DNA of 28,594 nt from JBCBWG01 sp964579305 (lineage in GTDB: Bacteria > Pseudomonadota > Alphaproteobacteria > Rhizobiales > Hyphomicrobiaceae), in the NCBI GenBank assembly GCA_964579305.1, contig CAZOGY010000032.1, positions 1-28,594 on the forward strand, in the 5' to 3' direction. The position numbers and the translations under genes are program-made. Below are positions 18,488 to 27,150 of the stretch, one piece after another. Position 1 is the stretch's first letter; every line of letters starts with the position of its first letter. The notes below the pieces were generated by a model that saw only the letters and a list, made by a program, of their open reading frames with translations, was not told the origin of the DNA and searched no databases.

Positions 18488-20803
18488 TTGCGGCAGTCTC
18501 AGTTTTTTCGGGCCGAGCGTGTGCAGACCGATCCCGACATCATCAGCGACCCAAGATCACACGGCAGCGCCGCGTCCGCCCCAACCGCCAGGCGGCCCCG
18601 CCGCACGGGCTTGCGTCGACTGATCTTCTGGACCAAGTTTTGCGCAATCAGTGTCTGTACGGCGGCAATCATCACGGCCATCGTTTTTGCGTCGTATGCA
18701 ATCCGTTATCCAGACCCATTCGCAAAGCGGTTTGGAAAAAGAACGCCAACGATCCAAATCGTGGCCCGCGATGGAACTCTGATTGCCGAGCGCGGCCGTC
18801 CCCATGATTACATCCCGATCGACCTGCTGCCAAAGCATGTGTCGCAGGCCATCATTGCGACCGAAGACAGACGCTTCTTTCAGCACTGGGGCGTTGATCC
18901 GCTTGGCATGGTGCGTGCTGCTTTTGCAAACCTGCGCGCCGGCAGGACCGTGCAAGGCGGCTCGACGCTGACCCAGCAGTTGGCCAAAAACCTTTTTCTA
19001 TCCAACAAACGCAGTTTGGCGCGCAAAATAGAAGAATTGTTTCTCGCATTCTGGCTGGAAGTCCGTCTCACCAAGCGCGATATTTTGGAGCTCTATCTCA
19101 ATCAGGTTTATTTCGGCTCCGGCGCCTATGGCATTGAAGCGGCCTCCCAAAGATATTTCGGCAAGTCTGCAAATCGCCTGACCCTCGCCGAAGCAGCTCT
19201 GATCGCCGGCCTCTTGAAAGCGCCATCGCGCTTTTCCCCGCACCAAAGCCTCCGCCGTGCGCAGCGGCGTGCGCAAAGCGTGCTTGGTAAGATGGTCGCC
19301 GCTGATATGATCGACCCTGCAACCGCCAGCGCCGCCGCAAGCCAGCCATACCGTATTGCGCCGCTTCGCAAAGACCGCGTCGATCCCGCTTTCGGCCATG
19401 CGCTCGAGATGATCCTGGAACGCCTGCCAACGTTCTCCGGCCTGGATCACGGACTGATCATTGTTGAGACAACGCTCGATGCCCGCGTCCAACGCACCGC
19501 GACCCGGGCGCTGTCCGACCACCTGACGGCAACCGGCACGAACGGGCACACCCTGCAAGGTGCGATCACACTACTCGATCCAGATGGCGGTATCCGCACG
19601 CTGGTTGGCGGGCGCACGTATCATCCGCACGCATACAATCGCGCGACCACTGCGCGGCGCCAACCCGGATCAGCCTTCAAGCCGTTCGTGTTCCTTGCCG
19701 CCCTGCAAATGGGCCGGCAACCAGACAGCATCGTTTACGACCTACCTGTCACGATCGGCGATTGGCGCCCGCGCAATGCCGCAGGCCGGCATTATGGCGC
19801 GATCACCATGCGCGATGGGTTGGCGCGATCACTGAACACGATCGCCGTGCGCCTGTTGCAGGACGTTGGCGTCGCCCGGGTCAAGGCTCTTGCCCAAACT
19901 TTGGGGATTGAATCGCCGCTCGCCAATGACGCCACGCTTGCGCTTGGCACCTCCGAAGTCGGTCTCATGGAATTGACAGCCGCCTATGCCGTATTCGCGA
20001 ACGGCGGATTCCCGGTTAAGCCGCACATCATCAACCGCGTCCGCACGAGTGAAGGCCGCGTCCTGTTCGCCCGCTCATCAAGCATTTCGCGGCGCAGTGT
20101 GGATCACCGCCATGTGGCTCAGATCAATGAAATGCTGGCGGCGGCTCTGACGCGAGGCACCGGCCGGCGCGCGGTTTTTTCTGACCAGCACAGCCTTGCT
20201 GGCAAAACCGGCACCAGCCAAAACGGTCGCGATGGCTGGTTCATCGGCTATTCGCGTCACCTTGTTGGGGGTGTGTGGATCGGCACTGACGACGGCGAGA
20301 CGCGGCATCCGGTATCGGGCGGCAAAATGCCAGCCACCCTTTGGCGCGTGATCATGCAGGAGGCCCATCGCGGCTTACCGGCCGGGCCGCTCCCGGGCCA
20401 GGACGACAACAGCCGTACGCGCCGTCCATTCGATCCGCCCAAGCCTGCCGCCGCGCAATTGGCCTCGGCCCGGACGCCGAACGCTGACCCGCAGGCCCTG
20501 CCGCCGCTGCCGTCTAAGCGATTGGCTGCACCACCCCGCGCCGTGCACCCAACGGTCCGCCGGGCCAAGCCACGAGACCCACGCGGCGTGATCCCATTTG
20601 CGTTCGTGGCCCACCACGCTGGGCTCCGCGACCTCCCAGCCCAGCTGCCGTGGACACCGCCGCAACAGCCGGGACAGCCGCGCAAACGCGACCCAGCACC
20701 GCCTGCCGTATGGCCGGCATTCGTAGGTCGCACGGACTTCGGCCAAGGCCGCATGAGCCTGGGAGCCTACGTTCAGCCACAAGCGACGGCACGCGAACCC
20801 TAA
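18488..20803 (+). CDS. Class A penicillin-binding protein (PBP1A family)
   Basis: This bifunctional peptidoglycan polymerase and cross-linker is anchored in the inner membrane (771 residues). A basic cytoplasmic tail precedes a membrane helix (about residues 46-72). The GT51 domain (about 95-270) has catalytic Glu126 in 'ATEDRRFFQHWGVDP' and 'QGGSTLTQQLAKN' (156-168). The transpeptidase domain has nucleophile Ser395 in 'PGSAFKPF', 'SLN' at 448-450 and 'KTGT' at 573-576. The gap between the two domains is short, leaving no room for the OB-fold insert of many PBP1A proteins. A Pro/Arg/Ala-rich tail of about 130 residues follows residue 640. The frame begins with a TTG right after an in-frame TAA. 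No good ribosome-binding site is seen, so the true start may be later, for example a GTG at codon 12. It is convergent with the AbrB-family gene, 16 bases away. Confidence 0.93.
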   Translation: MRQSQFFRAERVQTDPDIISDPRSHGSAASAPTARRPRRTGLRRLIFWTKFCAISVCTAAIITAIVFASYAIRYPDPFAKRFGKRTPTIQIVARDGTLIAERGRPHDYIPIDLLPKHVSQAIIATEDRRFFQHWGVDPLGMVRAAFANLRAGRTVQGGSTLTQQLAKNLFLSNKRSLARKIEELFLAFWLEVRLTKRDILELYLNQVYFGSGAYGIEAASQRYFGKSANRLTLAEAALIAGLLKAPSRFSPHQSLRRAQRRAQSVLGKMVAADMIDPATASAAASQPYRIAPLRKDRVDPAFGHALEMILERLPTFSGLDHGLIIVETTLDARVQRTATRALSDHLTATGTNGHTLQGAITLLDPDGGIRTLVGGRTYHPHAYNRATTARRQPGSAFKPFVFLAALQMGRQPDSIVYDLPVTIGDWRPRNAAGRHYGAITMRDGLARSLNTIAVRLLQDVGVARVKALAQTLGIESPLANDATLALGTSEVGLMELTAAYAVFANGGFPVKPHIINRVRTSEGRVLFARSSSISRRSVDHRHVAQINEMLAAALTRGTGRRAVFSDQHSLAGKTGTSQNGRDGWFIGYSRHLVGGVWIGTDDGETRHPVSGGKMPATLWRVIMQEAHRGLPAGPLPGQDDNSRTRRPFDPPKPAAAQLASARTPNADPQALPPLPSKRLAAPPRAVHPTVRRAKPRDPRGVIPFAFVAHHAGLRDLPAQLPWTPPQQPGQPRKRDPAPPAVWPAFVGRTDFGQGRMSLGAYVQPQATAREP

Positions 20804-20819
20804 TCACGCGTGCGGTACA

Positions 20820-21986
20820 CTAACGGTCTTGGATCGGAGCGGTCTCGCTGTCGGCGACATCGCGCGCAGCTTTGCTCCAGTCCGGCCGCATGGCAAAAAC
20901 GATTTGCGCACCGATGATCACGGCGGCAACGCGTAACAGATGATGCAAGGCGATGAACGCGACATCGAGATTGAGGACAAGCGCGAGCAGGTTCAATTCT
21001 GACTGCCCACCCGGCGCATAAGCCAACAAAACTGAGACCTCATCGGCGCCGCTGAGACGCGCGACCCCAATCGCAACGACAATCGACACCGCAACCAGCA
21101 CCAGGGCAAATGCCAGGCCCCACGTGATCCAGGCGGTGAACTCCCGCATGGTCAACCCGCGAAACTGCGCCCCAAGCAAGATGCCCAGCGTCAACTGAGC
21201 AACGATCAAGAGTTCCATGGGCACCTTAGCGCTGGTCAGCCCGGCCGCATGGACAATGCCCGACAGGATCATCGGCCCGACGATGGCTGCGCCAGCGATG
21301 CGCAGTTTCATGGCCACCCACCAGCCAACGACCCCAAGCCCGGCGAGCATCGCGGAATCAAAAAACGTCATTTCCCAGATGTGGATCGTGTCAATCACCG
21401 CACCGCTGACGGGAGTGCCCGCGAAAAACTCAACGAATACCGGCACCATGAACACGATCAGAACCATGCGCACTGACTGCAACAGCGTCACGATCCGCGC
21501 GTTGGCGCCGGCGTCCTCGGCCATGGAGACCATATCGTTCAGCCCGCCCGGCACGGACGCAAAGAACGACGTTGCAAGATCAAAACCCGCAATGCGCGCA
21601 TAAAACCAGGTGCCAGCCGCCGTGATCGCGATCGAAAACGGAATGATCAATGCGAGCGATAACGCCAGTTCACCGGCACGGCCGAGCAGCGCGGGACTGA
21701 AAGCGGCGCCGACGGCAACCCCAAGTACGATGCGCATGGGCGTTGACAACTCGCGCGGCCGTCGCAAGGGCAGTCCACCGATCGAAGCCGCCATCGAAAA
21801 GGCAAGAGCGCCCAAAAAGACTGGAAGCGGTGCTTTCAAATACACAAAGATCAGCGCGCCAGCCGAAGCGACAGCAAACGACAACACCAAACCCGGCCAC
21901 CGCTTCCGCGCGAAGTAGGAGGGTGTGTCATCGGCGCTTTCGCTGGTGTCCTTGAGATCGGGGCTTGAGGGCGGCAGGGGCTGCAA
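20820..21986 (-). CDS. AbrB-family membrane protein
   Basis: The 388-residue integral membrane protein belongs to the gram-negative AbrB duplication family, often mislabelled ammonia monooxygenase or transcription regulator. It has about 10 hydrophobic segments in two related halves. Each half ends in a Pro-Gly-Gly loop: 'FFASVPGGLNDMVSMAEDAGAN' (split, Pro-Gly-Gly near residue 146) and 'LLAYAPGGQSELNLLAL' (near 328). These paired loops are the family hallmark and suggest an inverted-repeat transporter fold (inference). The substrate is unknown. Acidic/Ser-rich residues 8-22 form a short cytoplasmic tail. The TTG at 21986 is supported by AAAGGA six bases upstream. It lies 147 bases downstream of the CNT transporter gene on the same strand and may share its transcript. 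Confidence 0.87.
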   Translation of the reverse strand: MQPLPPSSPDLKDTSESADDTPSYFARKRWPGLVLSFAVASAGALIFVYLKAPLPVFLGALAFSMAASIGGLPLRRPRELSTPMRIVLGVAVGAAFSPALLGRAGELALSLALIIPFSIAITAAGTWFYARIAGFDLATSFFASVPGGLNDMVSMAEDAGANARIVTLLQSVRMVLIVFMVPVFVEFFAGTPVSGAVIDTIHIWEMTFFDSAMLAGLGVVGWWVAMKLRIAGAAIVGPMILSGIVHAAGLTSAKVPMELLIVAQLTLGILLGAQFRGLTMREFTAWITWGLAFALVLVAVSIVVAIGVARLSGADEVSVLLAYAPGGQSELNLLALVLNLDVAFIALHHLLRVAAVIIGAQIVFAMRPDWSKAARDVADSETAPIQDR

Positions 21987-22133
21987 GTGCGGTCCTTTTC
22001 AAATTCACGATCGTCAGGCGTTGCCAGTTGTTGCGCACGGCCGAGCATTTGCGCGGCGCTTGACGGCGCTTGTTATGGGGAGCCGTCCCCGCCAGAGCGC
22101 CTGACGCAATTCACGCACACGGCGCATCGACCG

Positions 22134-23417
22134 CTAGGACCACTGCGTCGTGCTGACCACCGCCGCTGAGAGAAGCGTTGCGAGGAAACCGACGAACAAT
22201 GCCTTGGGCGCAAGTTCGACGATTTCCGGTCTGCGTTCGGGCGCCATCGCCGACAATCCGCCGATCAGAATACCCAACGAGCCCAAATTTGCGAAACCGC
22301 ACAGCGCATAGGTGATCAGCAACCGGGAACGCTCAGACAGGGCCTCCGGCGGCATCTTTGCCAGTTCCAGGTAGGCGAAGAATTCGTTGAGGATGACTTT
22401 TTGCCCGATCAGGCTTCCGGCGGTGGTCGCCTCTGACCAGGGAATGCCGATCGCAAACGCAATCGGCGCGCAAACGATGCCGAGCAGACGTTGCAAGGTC
22501 ACCGGTTCGCCCGCGATCGGTCCAAGCCCGCCAAGCATGCCGTTGACGAGCGCGACAAGCGAGACAACCACGATCAGCATCGCAGCAACGCCGGCGACCA
22601 GCCCGATCCCTTCAGTTGTTCCCTGCACGATGGCATCGACGCTGGACCGCGGCGGATCATCGAGCTTGATTTCCGAAGCGGCGGGACCGCCTGTGAAACC
22701 TTCAGGAACCGCAAGCCGCGCAAGCATCAAAGCCGCTGGGATGTTGATCAGCGAGGCGGCTACGATGTGGCCCGCAGCCCCGTCAACCACCGTCGACAGA
22801 ACGCTGGCATAAAGCGCCATCACAGTGCCCGCGACTGTCGCCATGGTGCAAACCATGACGGCAAACAGCGCGCCGCGCCCCATGTCGCTCAAGTATGGGC
22901 GGATCACCAGCGGTGCCTCGACCAGTCCTAGAAAAACGCTTGCGGCCGCGCCGGTGCTCAGTGGCCCGCCCGTCCCAAACGTGCGTTGCAGCGCCCACGC
23001 AAAGCCGCGCACCACGACCGGCAATATCCGCCAGTGGTACAAGAGCCGCACGAGCGCCGACACGACCAGGATCATCGGAAAGACCTTGAACGCGATCACG
23101 GCGCCAATGTCCTGTGGGCTTCCCTCGGGTGTCATGAACGGCGGTTTGGCTCCTGCGAGATAGCCAAAAAGCAGCTGCGCGCCAGCGTCTGTCGCGGATT
23201 GGAGCGCCAGAACGGCACTGCCCAGTGCATCGAAAACAACCCGCGCCCACGGCATGAGAAACAGGACGGTGACGAGCGCGTACTGCAGAAAGAGCGCTCC
23301 CAGGATCAAACCCGCGAGTTGACGCTTGGTCAGTGCGGCCCGGTCTTCGCTGATGGACAGCGCAATCATCGGGATCAGCGCGACGGCAATGAGAGATTGG
23401 GCAGCAAGGCTCAACAT
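22134..23417 (-). CDS. CNT-family nucleoside-type transporter
   Basis: The 427-residue inner-membrane cation-coupled transporter is of the concentrative nucleoside family. Family motifs: 'GLVEAPLVIRPYL' (164-176), 'GTTEGIGLVAGVAAML' (266-281), 'GIPWSEATTAGSLIGQKVILNEF' (split, 324-346) and 'TYALCGFANLGSLGILIGGLSAMAP' (split, 369-392). The ribose-contacting residues of the Vibrio protein have counterparts in Glu345, Asn377 and Ser380. The nucleobase-contacting Gln-Thr pair, normally 'GQTEAP', is replaced by Leu165-Val166, while Glu167 is kept. It may therefore take a different nucleoside or an analogue (inference). The ATG at 23417 is chosen because the hydrophobic start follows at once; the frame runs 75 codons further to 23642 through Arg/Cys-rich sequence that is not family-like. 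It is divergent from the AsmA-family gene. Confidence 0.9.
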   Translation of the reverse strand: MLSLAAQSLIAVALIPMIALSISEDRAALTKRQLAGLILGALFLQYALVTVLFLMPWARVVFDALGSAVLALQSATDAGAQLLFGYLAGAKPPFMTPEGSPQDIGAVIAFKVFPMILVVSALVRLLYHWRILPVVVRGFAWALQRTFGTGGPLSTGAAASVFLGLVEAPLVIRPYLSDMGRGALFAVMVCTMATVAGTVMALYASVLSTVVDGAAGHIVAASLINIPAALMLARLAVPEGFTGGPAASEIKLDDPPRSSVDAIVQGTTEGIGLVAGVAAMLIVVVSLVALVNGMLGGLGPIAGEPVTLQRLLGIVCAPIAFAIGIPWSEATTAGSLIGQKVILNEFFAYLELAKMPPEALSERSRLLITYALCGFANLGSLGILIGGLSAMAPERRPEIVELAPKALFVGFLATLLSAAVVSTTQWS

Positions 23418-23716
23418 GATCGCGGGTCCATCGCCGAATGGCTGGTTGGTTTTGATGACGTCACGGTTTCGACCACATCGCGCTGGCAATGCGCGTTGTG
23501 ACAACAAATGCCAAAGCGCCATGGGGCCTGCGAGACAATGTATGGCGTGCCAAAGTTGGCGCCTGCGAGCGCAGTTTGCTGCGCGCCTGTGGCCGATATG
23601 CCCGCACAGCGCACAAGGACCTGTCGATAACCGCCTGAACATGGCCGTGCCATCTTGCCGTGGCGTAAGCGCTCAGCAATCGATCGCGTTCCGCCTGCAA
23701 CACGGGATACGGACCC

Positions 23717-26071
23717 ATGGCCGACCACACCCCTCGCGCTCCCAAACGCCGCCGTCGCCGCAAAGCGAACGCGCCACGCAGCAAGGGTCTCGGCCCGCTG
23801 GCCTGGACGGGCATCGTGATCGTTGGGGTTCTTGCCGCAGTTGTTGCCGGTGTCGCTGTCCTGCTCACCGCCATGTCGCCTGCGCAACTGGTCCAAGACC
23901 AACTCACAGCGCAGGTGAAACGGGCAACTGGCCGCAACCTCGTGATCGCCGGGGGAAGCGGCTTGACGTTTTGGCCCAACATCGCGGTGTCACTGCGCGA
24001 CGTTCGCTTGTCGGCACCGCCGGGCATGGACGCTCCAGACACCCTGCGGGCCAATCGGATCGCCGTGCGCGTCAAGCTCATGCCGCTGCTTTCGGGCCGT
24101 GCAGAAGTCGATGAAGTCAAGATCGTCGAGCCCGACATTGACCTGCGGATCAATCGGGACGGACGCGTAAGTTGGGATTTCGGGGCTTTGCAGACCCGCG
24201 ATCGCAAGAGCGCGCGCATCCTTTTCGCACAAGCCATCGGCAATGGCGGCGGTGCTGCAACGAACGATGCTGCAAGCCCCCGCGGCGGACGTGCAGCCAG
24301 CGCGGATGCGAATCGCAACGTGACGCCGGGCCTCGTGTCGATGGCGGAATATCGCGAGATTGCAGGCGTTCTGCAGCGCGTGAACCCAAGCGATGTCGAA
24401 ATTGAACGTGGGCGCCTGACGTTCACAGACATGCGGAGCGGTACGACCGAACAATTGACCGACGTCGACCTGCGGTTCAGCCCGGAGCCGGCCCAGGGTG
24501 CCGCTGCACCGGTCAACTACGCGATTGCCATTGACGGCCGCCTGAAGGCCCGTGGCCGATTGATCAATATGAAGGCCACAGTCGGCACGCTTGAGACGCT
24601 GCTTCTGGAGGGGCGCGGTTCTGCCCGCATTGATGTGTCCACCGGCAAGACGGCGATGACCGTGACAGCACGCCCTCAAAACCTGGGCAGCGATCCAAGC
24701 GCCACATTCCAGGTCACCCTCGACGCGCCGAGCGCCGACGCGCTGGCACGATTGGGCAACGTGGGACTCCCAAAGACACGGCAGCTTGGTGCCGTTGACC
24801 TGGACATCACCGACGGCACAGCGACACCAACCGCGATTACCGCCGGCGGCTTACGCTTGGCCCTTGGCCAGAGCGAGGTGCAGGGCAGGCTTCAGGTTGC
24901 GTTGCTCGGTCCGCGCCCGGAAATCACCGGCGCATTGCAAAGCAAAACAACGATCGATGTGGACGCGCTGTCTGCCGCTTTCACACAAGTTCGCCAGCTC
25001 AAGACAAACGTGGAAACGCAATCTGGCGCTTCGTCCCGCAGCAATGACGCCCGAGGCACCAGCTCTCAAGGCACAGGCAAAGGTGACACCGGCAATGGTG
25101 ACGCCGGAAATCCCAAATCGATCGATGATCTGCTCAGGCGTTCCGTGTCTCCACAGGTGAAGGGCGACACCCGGCGCAACGGTTGGAGCACGCAGCGGGT
25201 CGATATCTCAGCGCTGGGCGCGGTCGACGCCGATGTTGCCCTCACGCTCGCCGGCGTGCGCGTCAGCGGCATGACCGTTGGCAACACCAAAAGCCGCGTT
25301 CGTTTGAAAGACGGCGGTCTGCGCACCGACATCACGCAAATGGCGCTCTATGAAGGGGCGGGCAAAGGCCGGATTACGGTGGGACCGCGCGGCAAGCAGA
25401 TTGCGATCGGCGCGCGGTTTGATCTCACGGACGTGCACATCCTCCCGCTTATGCGCGACATGGCGCAGTTCGACACGATCGATGGCCGCGGCAACGTTTC
25501 CATTCAATTGTCCACGACTGGCCAGCACGAATTCGCTTGGGTTTCCGGTCTGAATGGAAACGGCAAGATCGCGTTCCGCGATGGCGCGCTCGTTGGCTGG
25601 AACATTGCCAAGATCCTGCGTAACGCATCCAGGCTGCAGTTCTCTGACCTTGAAAAATCGCCTGCCGAAAAGACCGACTTCTCCGCGCTGACAGCGTCGT
25701 TCAAGATCCGCAAAGGCATCGCCCGCACGGACGACGTCAACTTGGTCAGCCCGCTCCTTGGCGTGAAGGGCTCAGGCGACATCCGCCTCCCAAACCGGCA
25801 GCTCGACATGAAATTGCAGCCGACCCTTGTCGCCAGCCTACAGGGCCAAGGACGTGGCAACACATCAGGCCTGACCGTCCCAGTCCGCGTGAAGGGACCG
25901 TGGGGCGCGCCGGACGTGAACCTCGATATGGACGCCTTGGCCAAGGACCCAGAGCAACTGAATAAGACCATCAATCAGGTCGGGCGCCAGCTTGGCGCCG
26001 GCGATGTTCTGGACAACCTCACCAAACCGGGGGGCGCCAAGAAGCTGCTCGACGGGTTCCTGGGCCGCTGA
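23717..26071 (+). CDS. AsmA-family envelope protein
   Basis: The 784-residue protein has a strongly basic N-terminus ('PKRRRRRKANAPRSKG'), a membrane anchor (about residues 27-52) and an AsmA N-terminal domain. That domain has 'TGRNLVIAGGSGLTFWPNIA' (near 70-90), 'VSLRDVRLSAPPGMD' and 'VDEVKIVEPDIDLRINRDGR'. A Gly/Ser/Asp-rich linker lies near residues 434-472. The AsmA C-terminal domain (about 520-760) has 'YEGAGKGRIT', 'GNGKIAFRDGALVGWNIAKIL' (split) and 'GVKGSGDIRLPNRQLDMKL'. Such proteins are thought to form long beta-grooves across the periplasm for lipid traffic or to affect outer-membrane assembly. It is larger than E. coli AsmA (about 617) and separate from the AsmA-like gene at 771-2723. 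The ATG is the first in frame with the basic tail; the ribosome-binding site is weak. Confidence 0.9.
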   Translation: MADHTPRAPKRRRRRKANAPRSKGLGPLAWTGIVIVGVLAAVVAGVAVLLTAMSPAQLVQDQLTAQVKRATGRNLVIAGGSGLTFWPNIAVSLRDVRLSAPPGMDAPDTLRANRIAVRVKLMPLLSGRAEVDEVKIVEPDIDLRINRDGRVSWDFGALQTRDRKSARILFAQAIGNGGGAATNDAASPRGGRAASADANRNVTPGLVSMAEYREIAGVLQRVNPSDVEIERGRLTFTDMRSGTTEQLTDVDLRFSPEPAQGAAAPVNYAIAIDGRLKARGRLINMKATVGTLETLLLEGRGSARIDVSTGKTAMTVTARPQNLGSDPSATFQVTLDAPSADALARLGNVGLPKTRQLGAVDLDITDGTATPTAITAGGLRLALGQSEVQGRLQVALLGPRPEITGALQSKTTIDVDALSAAFTQVRQLKTNVETQSGASSRSNDARGTSSQGTGKGDTGNGDAGNPKSIDDLLRRSVSPQVKGDTRRNGWSTQRVDISALGAVDADVALTLAGVRVSGMTVGNTKSRVRLKDGGLRTDITQMALYEGAGKGRITVGPRGKQIAIGARFDLTDVHILPLMRDMAQFDTIDGRGNVSIQLSTTGQHEFAWVSGLNGNGKIAFRDGALVGWNIAKILRNASRLQFSDLEKSPAEKTDFSALTASFKIRKGIARTDDVNLVSPLLGVKGSGDIRLPNRQLDMKLQPTLVASLQGQGRGNTSGLTVPVRVKGPWGAPDVNLDMDALAKDPEQLNKTINQVGRQLGAGDVLDNLTKPGGAKKLLDGFLGR
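25082..25111 (+). repeat. Two-copy 15-bp in-frame repeat in AsmA linker
   Basis: GGTGACACCGGCAAT and GGTGACGCCGGAAAT lie end to end and encode Gly-Asp-(Thr/Ala)-Gly-Asn twice, in the flexible linker of the AsmA-family protein. It is probably a slippage-type expansion with no effect on the frame. Confidence 0.6.
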
Positions 26072-26076
26072 CACGT

Positions 26077-26116
26077 CGGGGGCATGCGCTGGCGCCATAT
26101 GGCGGCGGCGCCCCCG
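26077..26116 (+). terminator. Long GC-rich hairpin after AsmA gene
   Basis: CGGGGGC (26077-26083) pairs with GCCCCCG (26110-26116) around a second inner stem centred on GCGCCATATGGCG. It starts 5 bases after the AsmA stop. No T-run follows, so it may be a transcript-end stabiliser or a weak terminator and not a standard intrinsic one. Confidence 0.45.
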
Positions 26117-26424
26117 ATCGGACAGGGCAGTTATCAATTATCGGAACAATAACGGGCATTTAGTCTGTCATACGGATTGCATCTCGGCAGTTCCATCAAA
26201 AATCCTTTAAGTTCCAAAGCGTTCCGTTGCGAAAAAACTGACTTGCGTGCTGGATTTTCTCTTGCGCTCGGGCCGACGAAACGTCATCTACGTGCTTCCG
26301 TTCGACCCCCTGCCCTAAAGGTAAGGGATCGCCGCGCTGGTCGTTTCTGCGGCGGCGCTGATCTCTAGGCCCCAAAAGTAAGGAGCGGACGAGCCACATC
26401 TATCTACTGGTTGGGGAGGGTCCG
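26117..26424 (+). promoter_or_regulatory. Long structured leader of speD
   Basis: About 308 bases without a gene precede speD. Possible structures are CCCT/AGGG near 26323-26337, a GATC ... GATC-flanked stem with GCCGC/GCGGC near 26327-26363, and CCCCAA plus AGT (26370-26379), which can pair with ACT plus TTGGGG (26406-26416). The last would partly cover the speD ribosome-binding site GGGGAGGG (26413-26420). A second AAGGAG (26380-26385) sits in the loop of that stem with no start codon behind it. No known riboswitch class is recognised. Confidence 0.4.
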
Positions 26425-27015
26425 ATGGCCTACAACGACGCCCTCTTCCAATTGGGGATGGACTTGACTCGTTCAAGCACCGCCCATGAGGAAGATCACC
26501 GTGAAGCCGCGCGCGTAGCGCAAGACAACAACATCGAACTCCGTGAGGGCGAAAGCCACCACGAAAGCCAGGCCGCTCTAGGGCCGAACAACGAGCGACT
26601 TGACTTCTTTATTGAGCGCGATGGCGTTCGTTACGCCGGGAATCACCTGATCATCGACCTCTTCGGAGCGAAGCGCGTCGACGATCTCAAACATGTCGAG
26701 GCGACACTAAAGCGTTGCGTCGACGTCGCAGGCGCGACGCTCCTGCATTGTCACCTGCATCACTTTACGCCGAACGGCGGCGTATCGGGCGTGGCGGTCC
26801 TGTCGGAAAGCCACATCTCGATCCACTCGTGGCCGGAAGCCGATTACGCGGCTCTCGACGTGTTCATGTGCGGCGACGCAAAACCGCACCTGTGCGTCGA
26901 CGTGTTGCGTGAAGCTTTCCAAGCACGTGACGTGGTCGTCAAGACCCATCGCCGTGGCGAGGAACTGGACCTGATGGCCTGGCAGGCCGCAGCCAAGCAG
27001 GCCAAAGCCGCCTAA
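26425..27015 (+). CDS. speD: S-adenosylmethionine decarboxylase proenzyme
   Basis: The enzyme makes decarboxylated S-adenosylmethionine, the aminopropyl donor for spermidine. It is a self-cleaving pyruvoyl enzyme. The cleavage site is in 'LSESHISIHSWPEADY', with Ser129 expected to become the pyruvoyl group. His134 and Cys149 ('DVFMCGDA') match the processing His and catalytic Cys of the short bacterial form. At 196 residues it is about 65 longer than the minimal (about 130-residue) class because of a charged N-terminal extension (His/Glu/Asp-rich, residues 1-66). The ATG at 26425 has GGGGAGGG just upstream. The gene lies 135 bases before speE on the same strand, but a strong intrinsic terminator is in the gap. 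The long leader suggests post-transcriptional control (inference). Confidence 0.95.
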   Translation: MAYNDALFQLGMDLTRSSTAHEEDHREAARVAQDNNIELREGESHHESQAALGPNNERLDFFIERDGVRYAGNHLIIDLFGAKRVDDLKHVEATLKRCVDVAGATLLHCHLHHFTPNGGVSGVAVLSESHISIHSWPEADYAALDVFMCGDAKPHLCVDVLREAFQARDVVVKTHRRGEELDLMAWQAAAKQAKAA

Positions 27016-27057
27016 TCACAAAACGGCGTCCGCCCCGGCGGGCGTCGATATCCGTGA

Positions 27058-27092
27058 ACGCGTGCCGCGTAACAGCGCGGTGCGCGTTTTTC
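27058..27092 (+). terminator. Intrinsic terminator between speD and speE
   Basis: The 12-bp stem ACGCGTGCCGCG (27058-27069) / CGCGGTGCGCGT (27076-27087), with two G-U type pairs and loop TAACAG, runs into TTTTTCGTTT. This is a textbook intrinsic terminator. A smaller hairpin (CGTCCGC / GCGGGCG, near 27027-27045) comes before it. Confidence 0.85.
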
Positions 27093-27150
27093 GTTTGGCC
27101 ACGTTTTGCGCAACACCGCGCCAGGGCGGGCAACGACAGGGAGATTGGCG

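Noticed and set aside
23418..23642. A 75-codon N-terminal extension of the CNT transporter
   Set aside because: The sequence is Arg/Cys/His-rich and unlike transporter N-termini; the ATG at 23417 gives a family-like start and length.
26177..26368. A TTG-started 63-codon frame in the speD leader
   Set aside because: No ribosome-binding site, mixed Arg/Pro/Leu composition and overlap with the predicted leader stems; taken as chance.
26117..26424. A known SAM or polyamine riboswitch in front of speD
   Set aside because: I looked for SAM-II-like, SAM-I-like and other familiar cores and did not find one. Only generic stems are visible, so it is listed as a candidate leader and not a named class.
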